NCBI GenBank assembly: GCA_021838715.1
Contig: JAKCCX010000002.1
Location: forward strand, 1-64,000
Source of the DNA: Pseudomonadota bacterium
Lineage (GTDB): Bacteria > Pseudomonadota > Gammaproteobacteria > Burkholderiales > Burkholderiaceae_F
DNA length: 64,000 nucleotides
Direction: 5' to 3'
The position numbers were made by a program, and so were the translations under genes. Positions 14,220 to 24,264 of the stretch are shown piece after piece (the stretch's first letter is position 1; each line of letters opens with the position of its first letter). A model generated the notes under the pieces. It ran no database searches and was not told the origin of the DNA. It saw only the letters and a program-made list of their open reading frames with translations.

Positions 14220-14392
14220 GACGGGTGCTCCGTGCGATAGCGTCGCATCAGATGCATGAGCGGATGCACCCGGCCTTCGCGCAGCCAGACGCGGAACAGG
14301 ATGTCGAGCCGGCGGAGTTCCGCCGATGGCGATGCGGGTGCCGTCGGGCCCGGCGGCACCGTTTCGTCCCGGTTGGCTCGGGGGTCGGTCAT
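14216..14392 (-). CDS. 58-residue small protein of unknown function
   Basis: A 58-codon frame, easily missed because of its size. Its ATG (14392-14390) overlaps the stop of the EAL-REC gene and its stop (14218-14216) overlaps the start of the HDOD gene, both as ATGA. This double coupling is the main support for it being real. Residues 1-24 are Pro/Ala-rich and likely disordered. Residues 25-58 are predicted amphipathic and basic, with ELRRLDILFRVWLREGR and then HPLMHLMRRYR. No family was recognised. It could be an adaptor between the EAL-REC and HDOD proteins, but that is a guess from position. Confidence 0.6.
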   Translation of the reverse strand: MTDPRANRDETVPPGPTAPASPSAELRRLDILFRVWLREGRVHPLMHLMRRYRTEHPS

Positions 14393-17112
14393 GAGTCGGC
14401 TCCTGCGGCAAGCGGCGCCGCAAACGGTTCGGAGGGGAACAGGATGAGCAGATGCTCCAGGGCGTTGTCCGCCGCCGGCAGCGTACGCCGGAATGCGAGG
14501 TACCGGCGACCCCCGATTTCGAGCCGGGTCGCCGTCGAATCCGGTTTGCGGAGGACTTCCGTGAGCGGGCCCGGCAACATCGCCGCCGGGCCGCCGATGA
14601 CCGCCGGGATGGCGGAATCGAACTGTGCCGGATCCCCTTGTACGAATACGATCAAATCCTCGGCATCCACCCCGATGAGCACCGCGGGAAGGCTGTCGAG
14701 GATCCGGCGCACGCCGTTGGCGGCACGCGCCAGGACGTGCGCATGGTCGCTGTGGCGGGACACCGCCTCCTGCAGGCGTGCGTTCATCTGCTCGAGATCG
14801 GCCTTTGCCGCTTCGACTTCCCGCGCCAGGCGGCGGTTTTCGTCGGCCATTTCCTTTTTGCGGAATGCATCCGCGATCCGGTTGCGCAGCTTCTCATCAT
14901 CCCAGGGCTTGGTCAGGAACTGGTAGATCGCGCCTTCGTTGACGGCATCGATGACCGACTGCAGATCGGTGAAGCCCGACAGCACCATGCGAACCGTGTC
15001 GGGCACCAGCTCTTTGGCGCGGCGCAGGAATTCGACCCCGGTCATGCCGGGCATGCGCTGGTCGGAGAGGATCACGTCGACATGCGTTTCGGCGAGCAGC
15101 TTGAGCCCTTCCGCGGCGCTGTGGGCGAGGAGGATCCGATAGCCTTCCCGGCGGAGGAGGCGCCGCAGCGAGGAAAGGATGTTGTCCTCGTCGTCGACCA
15201 GCAGCAGGGTCCGCTGTGCTCCGGCGCCGCGCAGGAACTGCGCCGGCAGCCGTCGGTCCTCGCGCAGCATGGCCGCGATCTCGTCCGCGCCCACCGCTTT
15301 GCTGAAATAGTGCCCCTGGACGAGATCGCACCCGTTGGTCGACAGGGTCTGGAGCTGATCCTCGGTTTCCACCCCTTCGGCGAGCACGCGAAGCTGGAGG
15401 CTGTGCGACATGGCGATGATGGCGCGGGTGACCGAGGCGGTTTCGGGCGACACCAGCACGTCGGGGATGAGCGAGCGGTCGACCTTTACGACGTCGACGG
15501 GCAGCCGGTGAAGCCGGCTGAGGCTTGCGTGGCCGGTGCCGAAATCGTCGAGCGCGATTTCGAACCCGATCGCCTTTAGGTCGCGCAGGACCGCGGCCGC
15601 TTGCTGGGCATCGTCCAGGAGCGCCGTTTCGGGCACTTCCAGCCCCAGCCAGGACGGATCGCAGTGGCAGTCGAGCACGACCCGCTGCACCCAGGCCGAA
15701 AAGTTCGGCTGCTGGAGATGGCCCGGCGACAGGTTGATCGTGATCCGCGGCGCGTGCAGGCCGGCGGCGCGCCACGCGAGCGCCTGCCGACAGGCTTCCC
15801 GGAGTACCCAGCCGCTCACGGCGAGGATCATGTCGCCGCGTTCCGACAGGGGAATGAACTCGGCGGGCGGAATTTCGCCCAGCGCAGGGGAGCGCCAGCG
15901 CAGCAGGGCCTCGACGGATGCGATTTCCCCGTTCGTCAGGTTCATGACCGGCTGGTACGCAAGCGAGAGCTCGCCGGCGGTGATCGCTCCGGGCAGCGCG
16001 GACTCGATCCGCAGGGAGCGGATGACGTCCGGGTCGGCCTCGCCCGCGAAGGCAATGGCTCCGGGGGACGCGCCCGACGCTGCCGACTGGGCGCGATCGA
16101 TGAGGTTGGCAGGATCGTCGGCATCGCCGGGAAACCCGGCGATGCCGATCGCGCATTGCGGAAATCGTTCCGATGCACCGATCCGCGCCGGGCGGTTGAC
16201 GGCGGCCCGCAACCGGCGCGCCCGGGCGACCAGCGTTTCCGATGTCTGGTGTTGACCGGAGTCGGGGAGCACGGCGAATCCGGCTTCGCCGATGCGCGCG
16301 AGGAGATCGCCGGGGCCGCACTGCGCACCCAGCCGGGATGCGATCGTCATGGCGAGACTGTTCGACGCGCCCGATTCGGCCGCGGTCCCCAGCTCCTCGA
16401 TCGTCGGCACATGGATGGCGATCAGCGCGAGCGGAATCGTGCCCGATGCGGGGGCCCCGCCCCGGTTTCGGAGCGCCGCGGCTTCCAGTTCGACTTCCTC
16501 GCGCAGCGATGCGCGATTGGGCAGCCCGGTGACTTCGTCGCGATCGGTGAGTTCCTTGATGCGCCGCTCCGCCTCGACGTGCACGGTGATGTCCTGGAGC
16601 AGGCCGACGCCATGGAGATCGCCGCCGTCGAAGCGTTCGAGAATGCCACGATGGCGGACGACCATGGTCCTGCCGTCGCCGTGGACGACGCGGTGGCGGA
16701 ATTCGAAGGGTTGTCCGGGCGTCGCCATCCGCCAGAACGCCGCCACGTACGCTTGATCGGATGCGGGGATCCAGGGGCAGGCCTCGAGCGGGACGCAACT
16801 GGGGTCGGGCGGCCCGCCGAGCAGCGTGCTGAGCGCCGGCGATGCCGTGAGCGTACCGGCGGGAAACGACACCTCGAACAGGCCGATTCCCCCCAGGGAC
16901 TCCAGCCAGGTCAGCTCGCGGGTGTTATCCGCCTTGTTTTCCGTCCGGTGGCGCGCGAGCCGCTCGGGGTCGGAGAGATCGCGCATCGTGGCCGGCTCCG
17001 TCGCCGCATCGGCGGAAGGACGGTTCGAGCAAGGCTGCATGACGGATCTGCCGGTTCGATGCGCTCGCGACCCCAACGGGCCATGGTCCGGAACGGAACG
17101 TGTGGACCGCAT
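14389..17112 (-). CDS. PAS-GGDEF(degenerate)-EAL-REC signalling protein
   Basis: 907 residues. Domains in order are a PAS-like region (about 65-180), a degenerate GGDEF (190-360; the signature reads IGEAGF at 274-279, so no cyclase activity is expected), EAL (375-620), receiver (635-750; phospho-acceptor D684), coiled coil, and a C-terminal PAS-like segment. EAL residues needed for metal and catalysis are present: E401, N460, E492, D522-D523, K543, E579 and Q599. Active c-di-GMP hydrolysis is therefore predicted. A receiver placed after EAL is less common than an N-terminal one. The start is uncertain: ATG codons at residues 1, 25 and 43 all lack a strong Shine-Dalgarno. First gene of the operon; its stop overlaps the 58-residue gene. 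Confidence 0.88.
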   Translation of the reverse strand: MRSTRSVPDHGPLGSRAHRTGRSVMQPCSNRPSADAATEPATMRDLSDPERLARHRTENKADNTRELTWLESLGGIGLFEVSFPAGTLTASPALSTLLGGPPDPSCVPLEACPWIPASDQAYVAAFWRMATPGQPFEFRHRVVHGDGRTMVVRHRGILERFDGGDLHGVGLLQDITVHVEAERRIKELTDRDEVTGLPNRASLREEVELEAAALRNRGGAPASGTIPLALIAIHVPTIEELGTAAESGASNSLAMTIASRLGAQCGPGDLLARIGEAGFAVLPDSGQHQTSETLVARARRLRAAVNRPARIGASERFPQCAIGIAGFPGDADDPANLIDRAQSAASGASPGAIAFAGEADPDVIRSLRIESALPGAITAGELSLAYQPVMNLTNGEIASVEALLRWRSPALGEIPPAEFIPLSERGDMILAVSGWVLREACRQALAWRAAGLHAPRITINLSPGHLQQPNFSAWVQRVVLDCHCDPSWLGLEVPETALLDDAQQAAAVLRDLKAIGFEIALDDFGTGHASLSRLHRLPVDVVKVDRSLIPDVLVSPETASVTRAIIAMSHSLQLRVLAEGVETEDQLQTLSTNGCDLVQGHYFSKAVGADEIAAMLREDRRLPAQFLRGAGAQRTLLLVDDEDNILSSLRRLLRREGYRILLAHSAAEGLKLLAETHVDVILSDQRMPGMTGVEFLRRAKELVPDTVRMVLSGFTDLQSVIDAVNEGAIYQFLTKPWDDEKLRNRIADAFRKKEMADENRRLAREVEAAKADLEQMNARLQEAVSRHSDHAHVLARAANGVRRILDSLPAVLIGVDAEDLIVFVQGDPAQFDSAIPAVIGGPAAMLPGPLTEVLRKPDSTATRLEIGGRRYLAFRRTLPAADNALEHLLILFPSEPFAAPLAAGADS

Positions 17113-17248
17113 CGTGTTGCCGCGGTCCGCACGGCTCCCGCAGACTATGGGACGGGATCGCCGCCGCCGATCGACAAATAAGATGCGGCGAACGCCGGAT
17201 ACTCGCCGGATCCCGACGCTCCTCCCCGCCGCGGCTTCGCGATCCGGT

Positions 17249-20200
17249 TCAGGGGGATGCCGGGTCGGCCCGCCCGGCGCCGAAACTCCGGGCGAGCGCC
17301 GCTCCCGTCGGACTGGACTGCGCGGCGATCGAACGCGGCGGCCCGCAGGCCACGATGCGGCCTCCGGCGTCGCCGCCTTCCGGCCCGAGGTCGATGATCC
17401 AGTCGGCGTGGGCGATCAGATCCAGATTGTGTTCGACCACGATCACGCTGTTGCCGGCGTCGACCAGCCGATGCAGCGCCTGCAGCAGCATGCGCACGTC
17501 GGCCATCGCCAGGCCGACGGTGGGTTCGTCGAGCACGTACAGCGTGTGGGACTGCGCGGCGGATCGCGCCTTGCGGTTCGACGCGCCGATCTCGCCGCGC
17601 GCCTTGGCGAGTTCGGTGACGAGCTTGATCCGCTGCGCTTCGCCCCCGGACAGGGTGGGCGAGGGCTGGCCGAGCGTCAGGTATCCCAACCCGACCTGCT
17701 GCAACAGGCGCAGGGGATGGGCGATCCGGGGCGTTGCGGCAAAGAACTCCACCGCCTCGTCGACCTCCATCGACAGAACGTCGCCCACGCTCCTGCCGCG
17801 CCACAGCACCTCCAGCGTAGCCGGTTCGAAGCGCTTGCCGCCGCAGCGTTCGCACAGAACCTTGACGTCCGGCAGGAAGCTCATCTCGATCGTGCGCACG
17901 CCCTGACCTTCGCATTCGGGGCAGCGCCCGCCCGTCGTGTTGAAGGAAAACCGGCTCGCGGTGAAACCGCGCATGCGTGCTTCGGTGGTGTCGGCGAAGC
18001 GCTTGCGGATCTCGTCCCAGATGCCGACGTAGGTCGCCGCGCAGGAGCGGGGCGTCTTGCCGATCGGGGTCTGGTCGACTTCGAGGACGCGGGCGATGTG
18101 TTCGCGTCCGTCGATCGCGGTGCACCCGTGCACCGGTGCGCCCTCCCGCCGCAGGTTCGCCAGCAGCACGTCCCGCGCCAGCGTCGATTTCCCGCTTCCC
18201 GACACGCCCGTCACGACCACCAGGCGCCCCAGGGGAAGGTCGACATCCAGGCTCTTCAGGTTGTGCAGATGGGCGCCGCGCACGCGCAGCCGCATGGTGT
18301 CGGCGTCGACCGCCCGCACCGCATCCGGCGGCCGCATCGCACCCGGCCGCAGATGCGCGCCGGTGACCGACTCGGGACATGCGATCAGATCCTCGACGCG
18401 TCCTTGCGCGACGATCCGTCCGCCGCGTGAGCCGGCGCCCGGTCCGATGTCGATGCAATGCTCGGCGGCGCGGATCGTCTCCTCGTCGTGTTCGACCACC
18501 ACCAGCGTATTGCCGCGCGACTCGAGCTTGCGCAGTGCGCGCAGCAGGATGTCGTTGTCGCGGGCGTGGAGGCCGATCGTGGGTTCGTCGAGCACGTAGC
18601 AGACGCCCTGCAAATTGGAGCCCAGTTGCGCGGCGAGGCGGATGCGTTGCGACTCGCCGCCCGAAAGCGTGGGCGCCGCCCGGTCCAGGGCCAGATATCC
18701 CAGGCCGACCTCGAGCAGGAAGTCGAGCCGCGATTGCACCTCGGCGATCGCGTCCCGGGCGATCTCGGCGGCGCGGCCGTCGAGAACGAGCCCGCCGATC
18801 CATGTCCGCGCCTGCTCCACGGTCATCGCGCCGACGTCGGCGATCGATCGTTCGTCGAAGCGCACTGCGAGCGAAGTGGGATTGAGCCGCTTGCCATGGC
18901 AGGCCGGGCAGGGCGTCTCCTCGCCTTCGTACCACTCGTTCCACCAGACCTCTTCGCTGGTGTGCGCGGCGTCGAAGCCGGAGAGTTGCAGACCGGTGCC
19001 GAAACAGTGCTCGCACCAGCCGTGCTTGGAGTTGTAGGAGAACATTCGCGGATCGGGTTCGGAAAACGACTTGCCGCAACCCGAACACGCGCGCTTGGTC
19101 GAGAACGTGCGGTGCTCCAGGGCCGCGTCCTGCGCGGCGCCGCCGGCGATGGCCTCGCGCAGCGCGGACATCGGCCAGCAGATTTCCAGCGCGCCGTTGC
19201 CGTGCTCCAGCGCGTCCTGCAGCAGGGCGCGCAGATCCGCATCGCGCTCCGGTTCGACCAGGATGGTGCCGACCGGCAGGTCGATCGAATGCTCGCGAAA
19301 CCGGTCGGGCCGCTCCCAGGGACGCGTCGGAACGAAGCGCCCGTCGAGGCGAAGATGGGTATGGCCCTTGCGCGCGGCCCATTGCGCAAGTTCGGTGTAG
19401 ACCCCTTTGCGGTGGACGATCAGCGGGGCGAGCACGCCGATCTCGCGGCCGTGCCATTCCCGGGCGATCGTCGCGGCGATCGCATCGAAGGTCTGCGGTG
19501 CCACCGGCAGATTGCACTCGGGGCAATACTGGGTGCCGAGCTTGACGTAGAGCAGGCGCAGAAAATGGTGCAGTTCGGTCTGCGTCGCGACCGTGCTCTT
19601 GCGCCCCCCGCGGCTGACGCGCTGCTCGATCGACACCGTGGGAGCGATGCCGTGGATCGCGTCGACGTCGGGGCGCGCCGCCGGTTGGACCATCGAGCGC
19701 GCGTATGCGTTGAGCGATTCGAGGTAGCGCCGCTGTCCTTCCTGGAACAGGATGTCGAAGGCGAGCGTGGACTTGCCGCTGCCGGAGACGCCGGTGATGA
19801 CGGTGAACGTGTCGCGGGGGATGGCGACGGTGGCATCGCGGAGATTGTGCTCGCGGGCGCCGACGATCTCGATCGCCTCCCCTCCGGCGTACGAAGTCCC
19901 GGCATCGGTACGCTGCACCCCCTCTCCCGCGTACGAAATCCCGGCAGCGGTACGCTCCACCCCCTCTCCGGCGTACGAAATCGCGGCAGCGGTACGCACC
20001 ACCCCCTCTCCCGCCTGCGGGAGAGGGCGGGGGTGAGGGTCGGCCCATTGCCGCATCGCCGCTTCGTACTCCCGCAGCGCGCGCCCGGTATGGGAAGTCG
20101 GATGTGCTGCGACGTCCTCTGGCGTTCCGGCCGCAACGATCTGCCCGCCCGCATCCCCGCCCTCGGGGCCGAGATCGATGATCCAGTCCGATGCGCGGAT

Positions 20201-23014
20201 GACGTCGAGGTTGTGCTCGATCACGATCAGCGAATGCCCGGCCGCCAGCAGCTTGCGCAGGGCGCGCATCAGGCGCGCGATGTCTTCGAAGTGCAGACCG
20301 GTGGTGGGTTCGTCGAAAAGCAGCAGTGCACCTTTGGCGGTGCCGCGCTGGCGTTCGGGGCTGCTCCTGGCGGTCTCGGCGAGGAAACCGGCGATCTTCA
20401 GGCGTTGCGCTTCGCCGCCCGAGAGCGTCGGCACGGGCTGGCCGAGGCGCAGATAGTCCAGGCCGACGTCGGCGAGCGGGGCGAGCGCCCGCAGCACGTC
20501 GCGGTCCTGCGCAAACAGGTCCACCGCTTCGGCGACGGTGCAGGCAAGGACGTCGGCGATCGAAAGCGCGCGGCCGCCGCGTTCGATCTGCACCGCGAGG
20601 ACTTCGGCGCGGAAGCGCTTGCCGTCGCAGTCCGGGCAGCGCAGATAGACGTCGGAGAGGAACTGCATCTCGACGTGTTCGAATCCGTTGCCGCCGCAGG
20701 TGGGGCAGCGGCCGTCGCCGGAGTTGAAGCTGAAGGTCCCCGCCGTGTATTTGCGTTCCTGGGCCAGCGGCGCCCGGGCGAAGATCTTGCGGATCGCATC
20801 GAAGGCGCCGACGAAGCTGGCGGGGTTGGACCGGGTGGTCTTGCCGATCGGCGACTGGTCGACGAGGGCGACGTCGGCGAGTTGCCCGGCACCGAGGCAG
20901 CGGTCGTGCGCGCCGATCGCCGTCGCGGCCTTTCCCAGGGCGCGGCAGAGCGCGGGGTACAGCACGTCCTGGATCAGGGTCGATTTGCCCGATCCCGATA
21001 CGCCGGTCACCGTCACGAGGCGGTGCAGCGGGAAGGCGATGGTGAGCGATTGAAGATTGTGTTCCCGGGCGCCGATGATTTCGATGCAGGGATCGTCGGT
21101 GCAGCGGGAGGGGTTCCCCCGCTCCCGTGCAGGCGGGAGCGGGTGGGGGTGCGGATCGGGAGTGTGACGCGGCGCCTCCACCCGCTTTCGTCCCCCGAGA
21201 TACAGCCCGGTGGCGGTATCCGCGCGGCGCAGTTCGTCGGGCGTGCCCTCGAACACGATCTGCCCGCCGCGATCCCCCGGTCCGGGGCCCATGTCCAGGA
21301 TGCGATCGGCGGCAAGCATGATCTGCGGATCGTGCTCCACCACCACGAGCGTGTTGCCGCTGTCGCGCAGCCGCTCCATGACGCCGACCACCCGTTGCAT
21401 GTCGCGCGGGTGCAGGCCGATCGAGGGTTCGTCCAGCACGAACAGGGTGTTGACGAGCGAGGTGCCGAGCGCCGTCGTCAGGTTGATCCGCTGCACCTCG
21501 CCGCCCGAGAGCGTGCGGCTCTGGCGATCGAGGGTGAGGTAGCCGAGCCCGACTTCGCGGAGAAACCGCAGGCGGGATCGCACCTCGTCGAGGATCATTT
21601 GGGTCGCAAGGGCTTCGGCGCCCTGCGGGAGCGGACGCAGGCGATCGAACAGGCCGAACAGCCGGTCGATCGGCAGCAGCATCAGATCGTGGATCGTGTA
21701 GGCGTGGCCGTCGCCCGGCTCGATCGTCCACAGCAGGGCATCGGGCTTGAGCCGCGTGCCGCCGCAGGCCGGGCAGGTCGTGTACGAGCGGTAGCGCGAC
21801 AGGAGCACGCGGATGTGCATCTTGTACGCCCGCGATTCCAGCCATTCGAAGAACCGGTCGACGCCGTACCACTGCGTCTTCCATTTCCCCGTCCAGGCGG
21901 CGTCGCCCCCGAGCACCCAGTGCCGCGCGGCTTCCGGCAACTCGTCCCATGGCGTGTCGAGATCCACGCCGGCCTCGCGGGCGGGCTTCTGGCCGGCGTA
22001 CTGCTCCATGTCCTGCTGGCATTCGGCGAAGCTCTTGGTCTGCCAGGGTTTGATCGCGCCTTCGCGCAACGTCTTGCGGCCATCCGGAATGACGAGCGCG
22101 TGATCGACGCCGATCACCCGGCCGAAACCGCGGCAGGTATCGCAGGCGCCGACCGGGGAGTTGAAGGAAAAGCTCGCCGGCGTCGGCTCCTGGTACGCGA
22201 TGTCGCAATGTGCGCAGTGGAGGCCCGCCGAATAGCGCGCCCAGGGCGCGTCGTCGGCATCCTCCGCCGCCGCGGTGCTGTCGGCGATCCACGCGTCGAC
22301 GCGCCCGCCGCCGAGTCGCTGCGCGGTTTCCGCGGCCTCCCGCAGGCGGTCGCCGTCGAGGGCGTCCCAGCGCAGGCGGTCGCAGACCACTGAAAGCGTT
22401 TGCGCGTCGCCGTCCCGGCGGCTGCGATGCACGCGCGTGTAGCCTTGCGCCGCAAGGTGCTCGCGAATCTCGTCCTCGGTGAAGTTGGCGGGCACGCGGA
22501 CGGGAAAGGTGAGCACGAGGCGCCTCGCCTCCGGCACGCCGGATTCCCGCGGCGCGGCACCGCCGGCCCGCGCGATCAGGTCCGCGGCGATCGTTGCCGG
22601 GGTGTCGCGCCGGACCGGGCGGCCGCAGCCGCGGCAATGCAGATGGCTCGCGCGCGCATAGAGCAGCTTCAGGTGATCGTTGAGCTCCGTCATCGTGCCG
22701 GCGGTGCTGCGCGAGCTGCGGACCGGATTGGTCTGGTCGATTGCGATCGCCGGCGGCACCCCTTCGATGCGGTCGACCGCCGGGCGATCCATGCGATCGA
22801 GAAATTGGCGCGCATACGGCGAGAAGGTCTCGACGTAGCGCCGCTGCCCTTCGGCGTAGAGCGTGTCGAAGACGAGGGAGCTCTTCCCGGAGCCGGAGAC
22901 GCCTGTCACCACGATCAGGTTCCCGGTGGGAAGATCGAGATCGAGGTTGCGCAGGTTGTTCTGACGCGCGCCGCGGATGCGGATCCAGCGCTGTCGCTCC
23001 GGCGGCGGACTCAT
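17249..23014 (-). CDS. Double-length UvrA-like excinuclease ATPase (two fused UvrA units)
   Basis: 1921 residues, about twice a normal UvrA (about 940). Each half is a full UvrA core with two ABC ATPases. Four Walker A copies of GVSGSGKS occur (first at 38-45), with four LSGGE signature motifs and several DEPTxGLH Walker B regions. Zinc-binding CxxC pairs survive in both halves, for example CPTCGGNG with CPDCDGKRF and CPECEGQG with CERCGGKRF. UvrA normally dimerises to find bulky DNA damage and load UvrB; here one chain may mimic the dimer. Linkers at about 624-632 and 996-1044 are translated repeats. The gene overlaps the M20 gene by ATGA. Whether it repairs DNA or serves another role, such as drug resistance, cannot be seen; a standard uvrA may exist elsewhere. 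Confidence 0.9.
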   Translation of the reverse strand: MSPPPERQRWIRIRGARQNNLRNLDLDLPTGNLIVVTGVSGSGKSSLVFDTLYAEGQRRYVETFSPYARQFLDRMDRPAVDRIEGVPPAIAIDQTNPVRSSRSTAGTMTELNDHLKLLYARASHLHCRGCGRPVRRDTPATIAADLIARAGGAAPRESGVPEARRLVLTFPVRVPANFTEDEIREHLAAQGYTRVHRSRRDGDAQTLSVVCDRLRWDALDGDRLREAAETAQRLGGGRVDAWIADSTAAAEDADDAPWARYSAGLHCAHCDIAYQEPTPASFSFNSPVGACDTCRGFGRVIGVDHALVIPDGRKTLREGAIKPWQTKSFAECQQDMEQYAGQKPAREAGVDLDTPWDELPEAARHWVLGGDAAWTGKWKTQWYGVDRFFEWLESRAYKMHIRVLLSRYRSYTTCPACGGTRLKPDALLWTIEPGDGHAYTIHDLMLLPIDRLFGLFDRLRPLPQGAEALATQMILDEVRSRLRFLREVGLGYLTLDRQSRTLSGGEVQRINLTTALGTSLVNTLFVLDEPSIGLHPRDMQRVVGVMERLRDSGNTLVVVEHDPQIMLAADRILDMGPGPGDRGGQIVFEGTPDELRRADTATGLYLGGRKRVEAPRHTPDPHPHPLPPARERGNPSRCTDDPCIEIIGAREHNLQSLTIAFPLHRLVTVTGVSGSGKSTLIQDVLYPALCRALGKAATAIGAHDRCLGAGQLADVALVDQSPIGKTTRSNPASFVGAFDAIRKIFARAPLAQERKYTAGTFSFNSGDGRCPTCGGNGFEHVEMQFLSDVYLRCPDCDGKRFRAEVLAVQIERGGRALSIADVLACTVAEAVDLFAQDRDVLRALAPLADVGLDYLRLGQPVPTLSGGEAQRLKIAGFLAETARSSPERQRGTAKGALLLFDEPTTGLHFEDIARLMRALRKLLAAGHSLIVIEHNLDVIRASDWIIDLGPEGGDAGGQIVAAGTPEDVAAHPTSHTGRALREYEAAMRQWADPHPRPLPQAGEGVVRTAAAISYAGEGVERTAAGISYAGEGVQRTDAGTSYAGGEAIEIVGAREHNLRDATVAIPRDTFTVITGVSGSGKSTLAFDILFQEGQRRYLESLNAYARSMVQPAARPDVDAIHGIAPTVSIEQRVSRGGRKSTVATQTELHHFLRLLYVKLGTQYCPECNLPVAPQTFDAIAATIAREWHGREIGVLAPLIVHRKGVYTELAQWAARKGHTHLRLDGRFVPTRPWERPDRFREHSIDLPVGTILVEPERDADLRALLQDALEHGNGALEICWPMSALREAIAGGAAQDAALEHRTFSTKRACSGCGKSFSEPDPRMFSYNSKHGWCEHCFGTGLQLSGFDAAHTSEEVWWNEWYEGEETPCPACHGKRLNPTSLAVRFDERSIADVGAMTVEQARTWIGGLVLDGRAAEIARDAIAEVQSRLDFLLEVGLGYLALDRAAPTLSGGESQRIRLAAQLGSNLQGVCYVLDEPTIGLHARDNDILLRALRKLESRGNTLVVVEHDEETIRAAEHCIDIGPGAGSRGGRIVAQGRVEDLIACPESVTGAHLRPGAMRPPDAVRAVDADTMRLRVRGAHLHNLKSLDVDLPLGRLVVVTGVSGSGKSTLARDVLLANLRREGAPVHGCTAIDGREHIARVLEVDQTPIGKTPRSCAATYVGIWDEIRKRFADTTEARMRGFTASRFSFNTTGGRCPECEGQGVRTIEMSFLPDVKVLCERCGGKRFEPATLEVLWRGRSVGDVLSMEVDEAVEFFAATPRIAHPLRLLQQVGLGYLTLGQPSPTLSGGEAQRIKLVTELAKARGEIGASNRKARSAAQSHTLYVLDEPTVGLAMADVRMLLQALHRLVDAGNSVIVVEHNLDLIAHADWIIDLGPEGGDAGGRIVACGPPRSIAAQSSPTGAALARSFGAGRADPASP
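19884..20009. repeat. Three tandem 42-bp repeats inside the uvrA-like gene
   Basis: Units at 19884-19925, 19926-19967 and 19968-20009 differ at only a few positions. Each contains GCGTACGAA and GGTACGC, whose ends can pair (GCGTAC with GTACGC). On the coding strand each unit encodes 14 residues of the type [12 protein letters not shown], so the reading frame is kept. They fill the linker between the two UvrA halves. Confidence 0.9.
20004..20040 (+). repeat. Palindromic intergenic-type repeat, copy inside the uvrA-like gene
   Basis: CCCTCTCCCGC (20004-20014), loop CT, GCGGGAGAGGG (20017-20027), then a GGGGGTGAGGGT tail. The same stem occurs at 50417-50440 between genes. Here it is translated on the minus strand as [12 protein letters not shown] in the linker joining the UvrA halves. 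Confidence 0.85.
21118..21150 (+). repeat. Palindromic repeat variant, second copy inside the uvrA-like gene
   Basis: CCCGCTCCCG (21118-21127), loop TGCAGG, CGGGAGCGGG (21134-21143), followed by TGGGGGT. It is a divergent member of the same family. On the minus strand it encodes [14 protein letters not shown] between the first and second ABC modules of the N-terminal UvrA half. Confidence 0.7.
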
Positions 23015-24210
23015 GCTGCGAGAAACGCCTCCGCCAGCCGCACCCAGTACGCCGCCCCGATCGGCAGCAGATCGTCGTTGAAGTCGTAGGAGGCGTTGTG
23101 CAGGGTGCAGGGACCGATGCCATGCTCCGACGCGCGGTGGTCGCCGTCGCCGTTGCCCAGGAGGAGGTAGGCGCCGGGGCGCTCGCGCAGCAGGAAGGCG
23201 AAGTCCTCGGCACCCATGCTCGGTTCCACGCCGAAAAGCACCCGGTCCGGGCCGACCAGCTCCTCGGCGATCCGGGCGGCGAATCGCGCCTCTCCCGGGT
23301 GGTTGACGGTGGGAGGGTAGTTGCGGTCGAAGCGGACCCGCGCCCGCGCCTCGTGGGCCTGTGCGGTCGCTTCGGCGATGCGGTGCATTCCGGCTTCGAT
23401 CCGATCGGTGACGACTTCGTCGAACGTCCGCAGGGTGCCGCAGATCGTCGCGACGTCGGGGATCACGTTGGTGGCGTCGCCGGCATGGATCATCGTGATC
23501 GAGAGTACCGCCGGATCGATCGGGCGCTTGACGCGGGTGATCAGCCCCTGCAGCCCTTGCGCGATCTGGACCGCCACGAAGACCGGATCGATGCCGAGTT
23601 CCGGCATCGCGCCGTGCGCGCCCCGGCCTTCGATGCGGATCTCGAATTCGCTGGTCGAGGCCATCGCGGGCCCGTCCGCAATGGCGAAGGTCCCGACCGG
23701 AAGGCCCGGCCAGTTGTGGATTGCGAACACCGCGTCGCAGGGGAAGCGGGCGAAGAGGCCATCGTCGATCATGCGCTTCGCGCCGCCGCCGGCCTCCTCG
23801 GCGGGCTGGAAGATCGCAACCACGGTGCCGGCGAAATTCCGGCTCCGCGAAAGGGATTGGGCCGCCCCCAGCAGCATCGCCGTATGCCCGTCATGGCCGC
23901 AGGCATGCATACGGCCGGGAAAAACGGAGCGGTGCGGGAACTGGTTGGCTTCCTGGATCGGCAGCGCGTCCATGTCGGCGCGCAGGCCGATCATGCGCCC
24001 CGGGCGGCTGCCGCGGACCACGCCGACGACGCCGGTGCCGCCGATGCCGCGATGGACTTCAACGCCCCATTGCGCCAGCAGATCCGCCACGAGATCGCTG
24101 GTGCGCTGTTCGGCAAATGCGAGTTCCGGATGCGCATGGATGTCGCGGCGGATCGCCTGCAACGGCGAAACGACGCTGGCGATGTCGTCAGGGAGGCGCA
24201 TGACTCCCAT
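23011..24210 (-). CDS. M20-family metallo-amidohydrolase (hippurate hydrolase/IAA-amino acid hydrolase type)
   Basis: 399 residues, typical for the family. The metal ligands appear as ACGHDGH (103-109) and QPAEEAGGG (E138, E139), with later His residues in AIHNWPG and the lid domain. Such enzymes cleave N-acyl amino acids such as hippurate or indole-acetyl conjugates; the substrate cannot be read from the sequence. There is no signal peptide, so it is probably cytoplasmic. The start could be the ATG at 24210 or the one three codons later. Its last bases overlap the uvrA-like start by ATGA, so the two are translated from one message although no functional link is known. Confidence 0.88.
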   Translation of the reverse strand: MGVMRLPDDIASVVSPLQAIRRDIHAHPELAFAEQRTSDLVADLLAQWGVEVHRGIGGTGVVGVVRGSRPGRMIGLRADMDALPIQEANQFPHRSVFPGRMHACGHDGHTAMLLGAAQSLSRSRNFAGTVVAIFQPAEEAGGGAKRMIDDGLFARFPCDAVFAIHNWPGLPVGTFAIADGPAMASTSEFEIRIEGRGAHGAMPELGIDPVFVAVQIAQGLQGLITRVKRPIDPAVLSITMIHAGDATNVIPDVATICGTLRTFDEVVTDRIEAGMHRIAEATAQAHEARARVRFDRNYPPTVNHPGEARFAARIAEELVGPDRVLFGVEPSMGAEDFAFLLRERPGAYLLLGNGDGDHRASEHGIGPCTLHNASYDFNDDLLPIGAAYWVRLAEAFLAA

Positions 24211-24264
24211 TGTATGCCGCGCCTGCTGCGATGCCGGACCGGGATGTCCGACATCACGGCAGGG

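Noticed and set aside
14220-14423. N-terminal extension of the HDOD protein by about 68 residues
   Set aside because: The extension is Arg/Pro-rich and overlaps the 58-residue gene; the ATGA junction at 14219 gives a better start.
19884-20009. Possible CRISPR array
   Set aside because: The three 42-bp units are directly adjacent with no spacers, lie within a reading frame, and no cas gene is near.
18458-22393. A 1311-codon plus-strand frame antisense to the uvrA-like gene
   Set aside because: No recognisable domain; composition is that of antisense GC-rich code.
17145-23213. A 2022-codon open frame on the minus strand in another phase across the uvrA-like gene
   Set aside because: It is Arg/Pro/Ala-rich with no family motifs, and the overlapping phase encodes a complete double UvrA. 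Such long shadows are expected in DNA of this GC content.
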